From Miscanthus floridulus (Eukaryota > Streptophyta > Magnoliopsida > Poales > Poaceae), in the NCBI RefSeq assembly GCF_019320115.1, contig NC_089594.1, positions 20,916,055 to 20,980,054 on the forward strand: DNA of 64,000 nt, in the 5' to 3' direction. Made by a program: the position numbers and the translations under genes. The notes beneath the pieces are model-generated. The model saw nothing but the letters and a program-made list of their open reading frames with translations, ran no database searches and was not told where the DNA came from. This document shows positions 55,201 to 64,000 of the stretch, one piece after another. Position 1 is the stretch's first letter. Each line of letters starts with the position of its first letter.

Positions 55201-58200
55201 TTAAAGTGTGACGTACCCCATGAATAGGTAGGGGTAAAGTTCCCGAAGGTCAGACTCCTTCTCCCAGGTTGCTTCTCGCTCAGTGTGATTACTCCATTGC
55301 ACCTTACACATAGGGATAGTTTTGCTTTGGGTTTCTTTGGTGTCATATCCCAAGATCTTGATAGGGTGTTCTTTGTACTCGAGTGTGTCTTGGATATCTA
55401 GCACGTCGGTGGTTATTTCTTGCTCTGGTAGTTTCAAGCATTTGCGTAACTGTGACATGTGGAAGACGGGGTGCACTCCTAATAATTCTGGTGGTAGATC
55501 AATCTTGTAAGCAAGTTTCCCAATTCTCTGAATTATTTGATATGGCCCAACGTATCTTGGAGCAAGCTTCCCTTTGACATGAAATCTGACGGTGCCTCGG
55601 AGCAGGGATACCTTGAGATAGACGTAATCCGCAACTTCGAACTCAAGGTCTCTTCGTCTTTTATCGGCATAGCTCTTTTGTCGACTTTGAGTGATCCTAA
55701 GATTCTCTCGCACTTGGGCAACTCCTTCGGCTTCTTGGATCTTGTCAGGGCCAAAGAATGTTCTCTCCCCAGGTTCTGACCACATTAGTGGGGTCTTGCA
55801 GGGTCTTCCATATAGAGCTTCAAATGGTGACATTTTGATGCTGGCTTGATAGCTGTTGTTGTAGGGAAACTCTACATGTGGTAGACATTTCTCCCAATCT
55901 GTCCCGTATTGCAGAACGCAAGCTCGGAGCAAGTCTTCCAAAATTTGATTCACTCTTTCGGTCTGTCCATCGGTCTGTGGATGGTAAGCTGTGTTGTAGT
56001 CGAGCTTGGTCCCAATGGACTAATGCAAGGACTGCCAGAATCATGACATATATTGCGGTCCATGGTCAGATACGATACCCGAAGGAGCACTGTGAAGTCT
56101 GAGAATATTCTGGATATACAGATCTGCTAGCTTTTCTACACTCGTTGTAGTCTTAACGAGCACAAAGTGCGCAACCTTAGTCAAGCGGTCAACTATCACC
56201 CAAATGGAGTCATTACCCGTAGGGGATCAGGGTAGTCCTTCTATGAAGTCCATGGATATGCTCTCCCACGTCCATTCCGGGACATCGAGAGGCTTCAATA
56301 GCCCAACAGGTCTCTGGTGTTCGGCCTTGACTCTATTGCAGATGTCACATTGAGCCACATGTTCTGCGATCTCTGCCTTCATGTTCTTCCACCAAAAATG
56401 CTTCCTTAGGTCTCGATACATCTTAGAGCCTCCAGGGTGGATACAATACTTGGAGTCATGAGCTTCAGACAGAATTTCTTTACACAGAACTGGGTTAGTT
56501 GGTACACAAATTCTGTCTTTGAACCAGATGGTTCCTTGTTCATCCTCCTGGTACTCGGGGGTAGTATCCTAGCTTCATTAGTCCCCGTATGTACTCCATC
56601 TCTTCATAATCTCATTAGGCCTTGTGAATTCGATCAGTGAGATCATACTATATGCGGAGCTCATTTAGCAGACCATGTGGTAGTATCTCTAGCTGAAAGT
56701 CATCAAACTCATGCTTAAGCTCGGGTGACACAGATTCTGTGATCAAGGTGTGACAATAACTCTTGCGGCTGAGAGCATCGATGACTACATTGGCTTTCCC
56801 TGGATGGTAGTGTATCTCTAGGTTATAGTCTTTGATTAGCTCTAGCCATCAGCATTGCCTCATGTTCTAATCCTCTTGAGTAAAGAAGTACTTCAGGCTC
56901 TTGTGATCGGTGTAAATATCACACTTGTTGCCAATCAGGTAGTGCCTCTAGATCTTCAATGCATGTACAACGGTAGAAAGCTCAAGATCATGGGTAGGGT
57001 ATCGCTGTTCGTGTTCCTTCAGCTGTCGGGAGGCATAGGCAATGACCTTCCCATTCTGCATCAATACGCAACCAAGTCCTTGGCAGGAGGTGTCGCAATA
57101 GACTACAAAGTCCTTGCTGATGTCCGGCAATGCTAGCACAGGTGTAGTGGTAAGCTTCTCCTTCAGGGTTTGGAAGCTTTGTTCGCACTCGGGCGTCCAT
57201 TCAAACTCCTAGGTCTTCTTCAGAAGATTCGTCATTAGGCGAGCTATCTTGGAGAAGTTCCCGATAAATCGGCAATAATATCCAGCCAATCCCAAGAAAC
57301 TCCTGACTTCAGTCACAGTGCGGGGCTGTTCCCATTCTTTCAAAGCTTCTATCTTTGCGGGGTCTACTGCAACTCCTTCTGCAGAAAGTACATGACCCAG
57401 AAAGGCAACTTCTTCAAGCCAGAACTCACATTTGTTGAACTTGGCATAGAGCTGGTGTTGACTTAACCTCTCTAGCACAGTTCTCAGGTGTTGCTCGTGT
57501 TCCTCGACAGTGGCGGAGTAAATGAGAATGTCATCAATGAACACTACCATGAACCAATCTAGTTCATCCATAAACACCTTGTTCATCATGTTCATGAAGT
57601 AAGCCGGGGCATTTGTGAGCCCGAAAGACACAACTCTGTACTCAAATTGCCCATACCTGGTGACAAAAGCGGTCTTAGGAATGTCTCCCTCTCTGATTTT
57701 CATTTGATGATAACCTAATCTGAGATCAATCTTGGAGAAGTACTTGGCATCATGCAGCTGGTCTAGCAGGTCATCAATCCTGGGCAGGGGATACTTGTTC
57801 TCGATAGTCACGGCATTCAGGTTTCGGTAGTCAATGCACATCCTCATAGAGCCATCCTTCTTCTTGACAAACAAGATAGGAGACCCCCAGGGTGAGGCAC
57901 TCAGCCTAATGTACCCTTTGTCGGAGAGCTCCTTAAGCTATTTCTTAAGCTCTTCCAATTCGTCAACCGACATGCGGTAGGGTCACTTAGCAATGGGACT
58001 CGTTCCTAGCAAAAGGTCGATGATGAACTCAACATCATGGTCTGGTGGCATGCTTGGTAACTCCTCAGGGAACACATCGGGGTAGTCTTTGACTACGGGT
58101 ACATCATCAACTGTCTTGGCTTCTGTCTGAGATTCTGCCTTGGTCTTAAGGGCACATAGGATAGAGGTGGTCTCTCCAGACTGGGGTTTACATCGGATTG

Positions 58201-58275
58201 TTTAGCCGCTGGGGTGGGTTACTTGGACATATCTAGGTAAGCAGGATATCACACCACAGTGTTTGGTTAGCCAGT
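55201..58275 (-). pseudogene. Chromovirus gypsy pol (RT, RNase H, integrase, chromodomain), decayed
   Basis: On the minus strand, from high to low coordinates: protease/RT N-terminal region (58200-57880), reverse transcriptase at 57874-57209 ([11 protein letters not shown], the [11 protein letters not shown] active-site strand, [13 protein letters not shown]), RNase H at about 57140-56948 ([15 protein letters not shown]), integrase zinc-binding region at 56421-56227 (HVAQCDICNRVKAEHQ), and integrase C-terminus with chromodomain at 55953-55201 (CKVQWSNHTEREATWEKE near the end). The chromodomain marks the chromovirus group. The frame changes between RNase H and integrase, and there are stops, including a TAG near 57208. 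The 5' part (gag, protease) is cut off at 58276 by the copia insertion. Confidence 0.85.
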
Positions 58276-60194
58276 TGAAAGGTCCTAATGGCTAGAGGGG
58301 GGTGAATAGCCTAATAAAAATTTCTACAACAACACTTAACAAAATGGTTAGACAATTATGAGACGAAGCAAATGTTGCGCTAGCCTACTTAAAATGCAAG
58401 CCACCTATCACAATTCTAGTTTAGATAGTGTCTATTCACACAATAGCTATGACACTACCCTATGTTAGTGTGCTCTCAAAGGCTAACCAAAGACCCACAC
58501 CAACCAAGCAAGCAAGCTCTCACAACTAGCTACACTAAAGAGCTTGTCAACTAGTTTGCGGTAAAGTAATGAGAGTGATCAAGAGGGTTATACCACCGTG
58601 TAGATGAAGAAACCAATCAATCATAAGAATGAATAACAATTAAGACTAATCACCTCAGGATCAATGATGAACACAATGATTTTTTACCGAGGTTCACTTG
58701 CTTGCCGGCAAGCTACTCCTCGTTGTGTCGATTCACTCACTTGGAGGTTCACGCGCTAATTGGCTTCACACACCAAACCCTCAATAGGGTGCCGCACAAC
58801 CAACACAAGATGAGGATCACACAAGCCATGAGCAATCCACTAGAGTACCTTTTGGTGCTTCGCCGGGGAAAGGTCAAGAACCCCTCACAATCACCATGAT
58901 CGGAGCCGGAGATAATCACAACCCTCTGCTCAACGATCCTCGCTGCTCCAAGTCGTCTAGGTGGCGGCAACCACCAAGAGTAACAAGCAAAATCCGCAGC
59001 GAAACACGAACACCAAGTGCCTCTAGATGCAATCACTCAAGCAATGCACTTGGATCACTCCCAATCTCACTATGATGATGAATCAATGATGGAGATGAGT
59101 GGGAGGGCTTTGGCTAAGCTCACAAGGTTGCTATGTCAATGCAAATGGCCAAGAGAGTGAGCTTGAGCCGGCCATGGGGCTTAAATAGAAGCCCCCATGA
59201 AATAGAGCCGTTGTACCCCTTCACTAGGCACAACACGTGGTGATCGGACGCTCTGGTCCGATCGACCGGACGCTGGCCCTCAGCGTCCGGTCACGTGATT
59301 CACGCCACGTGTCCCCTGCTTCAAATACTATTCATCAGATTTCAACGGTCGTCTATTGATCGGACGCGTCAGTTAGAAGTTACCGAACGCTGGATCTAAG
59401 CGTCTGGTCGTTTCTAGTAAGGTTCCAAACGTGATTTTTCCTGACCGGACGCGTCCAGTCATGCTTGACCGGACACAACCAGCGTCCGGTCACACAATGT
59501 CTCCTCAATACGCCCTACGTTAGCGTACGTCAGCACTGACCAGACGCACCCTGCCAGCATCTAGTCGCTAAGCGACTCAGCGTCCGGTCATGAGACCAAA
59601 ATGCATGTCCTCTGCTGCCACTGACCGGACGCTACGGTCCAACCGAGTCCAGCATCCGGTCACTCACAGTGACCTCTGTCTTTTCTGTCTAGGGCGCCGG
59701 TGGAGTTTCTTACCCTTGCACCCAAACTTCACCACCCTTGATCAATTGTGCCAACCACCAAGTGTATCACCTTGTGCACATGTGTTAGCGTATTTTCACA
59801 AACATTTTCAAGGGTGTTAGCACTCCACTAGATCCTAAATGCATATGCAATGAGTTAGAGCATCTAGTGGCACTTTGATAACCACATTCCGATACGAGTT
59901 TCACCCCTCTTAATAGTATGGCTATCAAACCTAAATGTGATCACACTCTCTAAGTTTCTTGATCACCAAAACAAAATAGCTCCTACAAAATATACCTTTG
60001 CCTTGAGCTTTTTGTTTTTCTCTTTCTTCTTTCCAAGTCGAAGCACTTGATCATCACCATGCCATCATCATCATCATGCTATGATCTTCATTTGCTTCAC
60101 CACTTGGAGTGTGCTACCTATCTCATGATCACTTGATAAACTAGGTTAGCACTTAGGGTTTCATCAATTCACCAAAACCAAACTAGAGCTTTCA
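58276..60194 (-). repeat. 3' LTR of a minus-strand SIRE/Maximus-like copia (1.9 kb)
   Basis: On the minus strand it starts TGAAAGCTCTAGTTTGG at 60194, after the purine tract AAAAAGGGGGAGAT, and ends GGACCTTTCA at 58276. Numerous direct and inverted GACCGGACGC / GCGTCCGGTCA motifs fill 59240-59680. A TATTTAAG box lies near 59185 (minus strand). The left flank CCAGT (58271-58275) is the expected 5-bp target duplication; its partner is outside the window. Confidence 0.85.
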
Positions 60195-61316
60195 ATCTCC
60201 CCCTTTTTGGTAATTGATGACAACCCTTATACAAAGATATGAATTAAAATTCAATTGAATCCATGTTGCTTGTCTAAGCGTATTTACCATGTGTAAGAGG
60301 ATATGGACAAGTTTCATGAACTCCATATGGTAGCAATTGCTCCCCCTACATATGTGCTAAGAGTTTGGATTGTAGCTTGCACATATGATTAGATAGGAAA
60401 TATAGGAGTCAATGTCTACCAAATGATGCTAAGGTATAAAAGATGGACCTTTGAAGCATGATACCAATCGGAGTGCACCAATATACCATCCTTAGCACCA
60501 TGGTTAGCTCAATACCACTTGGAAATATTTGGAAATGAAAGTTATCTAGTGATTTCATTTCATCATTCAATCTAACAACTAGCATACATCACACAAGCAT
60601 GTATATTTTAAATTTAGAACTTATGCCATGCAAGCAAACATATGAAATGCATATTCAGATGCACCATACAAGTTCATGAGCTTGCTCCCCCTACTTGTGT
60701 GCTCAAAATTTTAATTGATCCCTTTTCTTTTTCACTTTTCTCCCCCTATGTCTCTCCCTTTATGATATTTCTCCCCCTTTTTCACTATTTTTACTACTAT
60801 CTTTGTTTCTCTCCCCCTTTGTCATCAATGACCACAAATGTTCAAAATATAGATAGTATTACTTGTAGGGTCGAGATTATCAATGTCAATCAATGGGGTG
60901 AGGACCATTTTCCCAAATTTGGTTCAATCTAGATTATTTGCCAAAGATATTTAACTCGGTTTGATCCAAGGACAAGCTTCTTCACACCTCCAAGTAAGGG
61001 TTATCGTGTACTATGTTGAGTTAAATACTTAGAGCTCATTTTCTAGATCAAACACTAGGTTTACAAGCCCATAAACATGTCATATGCTATCACTAGATCA
61101 TATCAAGCATAGAAGCAATAGTGATACCATATAGACATCAAAATCATTTGATTTTCATGAATGAGCCTAATAAATAGAACCACTTGAAAAGTCCTAATAA
61201 GATTGAAAATATGACTAGATGCACTAAACATGTCCTTAGCAAGGATGTATGCCATGACAATCAACTTTTACCTTGGATTGCTCGAAGGAGAGGCATGTCA
61301 TATGAGTGGGGGTGCA
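60195..61316 (-). other. Copia 3' non-coding region with several polypurine tracts
   Basis: This lies between the end of RNase H and the LTR, about 1.1 kb, without coding. On the minus strand AGGGGGAG-type tracts occur near 60205, 60350, 60690, 60745, 60775 and 60815. Repeated tracts are a known trait of SIRE/Maximus copia elements. Confidence 0.7.
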
Positions 61317-64000
61317 TCAACACATATTTGAGAAATCCAATATGTTCAATTCATTCCTTAGCTTGCAAAACCTTTTCTCATCCAATGGCTTGGTGAATAT
61401 GTCGGCAAGTTGATCTTCGGTGCCTACACTCTCAATGCAAATGTCTCCTTTTTGTTGGTGATCTCTTATGAAATGGTGGCGGACATCAATGTGCTTTGTT
61501 CTTGCATGTTGCACTGGATTGTTGGTTAACTTGATTGCACTCTCATTGTCACATAGCAATGGCACTTTCTTGAACTTAATTCCAAAGTCATTCAAGGTGG
61601 CCTTCATCCAAAGAAATTGTGCACAACAACTACCGGTGGATATGTATTCGTCTTCGGCGGTTGATAATGCAATACTATTTTGCTTCTTTGATGACCATGA
61701 AACAAGTGATCTTCCCAACAATTGTCATGTGCCCGAGGTGCTCTTCCTTTCAACCTTGCATCCCGCATAGTCCGAGTCAGAGTAACCAACTAGCTCAAAC
61801 TTTGCTCCTTTGGGATACCACAAACCAACATTTGGTGTATGCTTCAAGTACCTCAATATCCTCTTTGTAGCCTTGAAATGACTTTCTCTTGGTGAGGCTT
61901 GAAATCTTGCACACATGCATACACTAAACATGACATCTAGCCTTGATGCGGTCACATAGAGTAGGCTTCCAATCATAGACCGATACAACTTTTGATCCAC
62001 CATATTTCCACTTGCATCACTATCCAAGTTGCCATTGGTTCACATTGGTGTGCTAATGACTCTGCTATCACTCATGCCAAACTTCTTGATCATGTCCTTA
62101 ATATACTTGCCTTGACTTACAAATGTATCATTCTTCAATTGCTTGATTTGAAGACCAAGGAAGTAACTTAACTCTCCAATCATGGACATCTCAAACTCAT
62201 TAGCCATCATCTTTCCGAACTCATCACAAAAATCTTGATTTGTTGATCCAAATATGATATCATCAACATAGATTTGCAGCACAAACAACTCTTTTCCAAT
62301 CTTCTTGATGAAAAGAGTGGTGTCAACCTTGCCCATTGTGAACCCTTTAGAGAGGAGGAAGTCCCTCAATCTCTCATACCATGCTCTAGGTGCTTGCTTC
62401 AAACCATACAAAGCTTTCTTCAACTTGTATACATGGTTGGGCTTCTTATCATCTTCAAAACCAGGAGGTTGCTCAACATATACTTCTTCATTGATGTAGC
62501 CATTGAGAAATGCACTCTTAACATCCATTTGATAGAGCTTGATGTTGTGGGCACAAGCATAGGCTAGCAAGATTCTAATTGCTTCCAATCTAGCAACCGG
62601 GGCATATGTTTCTCCAAAGTCAAGACCTTCAACTTGTGTATAGCCTTGTGCTACTAATCTTGCTTTGTTCCTTACTACTATCCCATCTTGATCTTGCTTG
62701 TTTCTAGAGACCCATTTGATTCCAATCACATTGTGTCCCTTTGGTCTTTCTACTAATTCCCATACTTGATTTCTTGTGAAGTTATTCAATTCTTCATGCA
62801 TAGCATTTACCCAATCAACATCCTTCAATGCTTCATCTATCTTCTTTGGTTCAATGGATGACACAAATGAGAAGTGTTCACAAAATGATGCCAATCTTGA
62901 TCTTGTTTGTACACCTCTTGAAATATCTCCAATTATAGTGTCCAATGGATGATCCCTTGCAACATTGGTTGGTTGGAGGATTAGAACTTGATTGCTTGCA
63001 CTTGCTTGATCATTTGGTTGAGATGATGTACTAGCCACTTGATCTTGTTCATTATCAGGAGATCCACTTGCACTAACTTGATTTGTGTCATCTTGCACAT
63101 TTGAGTTGGAGAGCACTTGCACTTGATCATCTTCATCATCATTCACTTGCCTAGGCCTCAATTCACCAATATCCATGTTCTTCATGGCATTTGAAAGTTG
63201 AATGCCTCTAACATCTTCTAAGTTCTCATTCTCTACTTGTGAACCCTTGGTTTCATCAAATTCAACATCATGAACCTCCTCAAGAGTACCACTATCCAAA
63301 TTCCAAACTCTATATGCTTTACTTGTAGTGGAGTAACCAAGTAGGAATCCTTCATCACATTTCTTGTCAAACTTGCCCAATCTTGTGCCTTTCTTCAAGA
63401 TATAGCATTTGCAACCAAAGACCCAAAAATATGCAATGTTGGGCTTTCTACCATTCAAGAGCTCATATGGTGTCTTCTCTTTCAATCGGTGACAATAGAG
63501 GCGGTTGCTACAATAGCAAGCCATGTTGATAGCTTCGACCCAAAAAGATTGACTCACATTGTACTCACTAAGCATAGACCTTGCCTATAAATGAGTATTC
63601 TATTCTTCCTCTCAATAAGGCCATTTGATTGGGGTGTGTACTTGGCCGAGAATTGATGTCTAATTCCAAATTCATCACATAACTCATCAATTCTAGTGTT
63701 CTTGAACTCACTACCATTGTCACTTCTAACTCTCTTGATGGTTGTTTTAAACTCATTGTGAATGCCTTTGACAAATGATTTGAATGTTGCAAATACATCA
63801 CTTTTGTCCACTAGAAAGAATACCCATGTGTATCTAGTGTAGTCATCCACTATCACAAATCCATATTTGTTACCACCGATACTAGTGTATTGTGTTGGCC
63901 CAAACAAATCCATGTGCAATAACTCAAATGCTTTACTAGTACTCATCATGCTTTTCTTAGGATGGGTGTTTCCAACTTGTTTGCTGGCTTGACAAGAGCT
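61317..64000 (-). pseudogene. SIRE/Maximus-like copia pol (integrase, RT, RNase H), partial and mutated
   Basis: On the minus strand the coding enters from the window edge with the integrase core (LLHMDLFGP, RSDNGSEF, SNGLIERKNR, giving the D,D,E triad). Reverse transcriptase follows ([31 protein letters not shown]), then RNase H (YSDSDYAGC, STAEDEYIS, ending near 61317). Disruptions are a one-base frameshift near 63585 just after the integrase Glu, a TGA at 62037-62039 after STPM, and a TGA at 61722-61724 after KSTSGT. The rest of the frame is intact, so the element is young but inactive. Gag and protease lie outside the window. An env-like ORF, sometimes present in this lineage, is absent. 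Confidence 0.9.

Overview
The window is plant nuclear DNA from a grass. It is dominated by transposons and carries very few host genes. The evidence is a typical grass transposon set: Tat-type and chromovirus Ty3/gypsy elements, SIRE/Maximus-like and other Ty1/copia elements, CACTA elements with TTTAGTCCCGG-type subterminal palindromes, grass Helitrons ending in CTAG, a Stowaway MITE and a tRNA-headed SINE. Plant-specific F-box and VWA genes with plant-type introns agree with this. The repeat families resemble those of the sorghum/sugarcane/Miscanthus/maize group, but I cannot name a species.

Layout. 1-4387 is a deleted Ty3/gypsy element: gag fragment, antisense ORF fragment, 556-bp tandem repeats, two hairpins, polypurine tract and 3' LTR. 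4388-7997 is AT-rich copia-like non-coding DNA full of small hairpins, ending in a polypurine tract and a short LTR. 8013-9314 is a frameshifted F-box gene, followed by a Stowaway MITE. 10566-20912 looks like three Helitrons head to tail; the first carries two CACTA MITEs. 21161-21545 is a minus-strand SINE with a very long target duplication. 21756-22913 is a second, paralogous F-box pseudogene, followed by a 477-bp tandem duplication and a LINE RNase H remnant. 25597-27537 is the one convincing intact host gene, a minus-strand VWA-domain protein with four coding exons.

28162-39458 is the most unusual segment. A copia 5' LTR and gag run in frame into a CACTA TNP2-type transposase (one 1425-codon ORF). 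An apparently intact eight-exon second CACTA gene follows, encoding a Ptta/En-Spm domain and a Ulp1-like cysteine protease, and then a CACTA 3' terminus. A 371-bp sequence, near-identical in both copies, lies just outside both sides of this assembly. 39459-46750 consists of duplicated local blocks with one more CACTA MITE and a Tourist-like MITE. 46751-47477 is the 5' end of another CACTA family.

47478-58275 is the 3' part of a minus-strand chromovirus: an LTR of about 4.6 kb split by a complete 3.1-kb non-autonomous LTR element with a TTGAC target duplication, then a decayed pol. 58276-64000 is a minus-strand SIRE/Maximus-like copia inserted into that chromovirus. Its pol has one frameshift and two stop codons, and it runs off the window.

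How the parts relate: the CACTA coding segment and three CACTA MITEs have very similar terminal sequences, so the large element is a plausible source of transposase for the small ones. The three MITEs also share a tRNA-like, A-box/B-box/T-run module. The two F-box pseudogenes look like a tandem pair later separated by the Helitrons.
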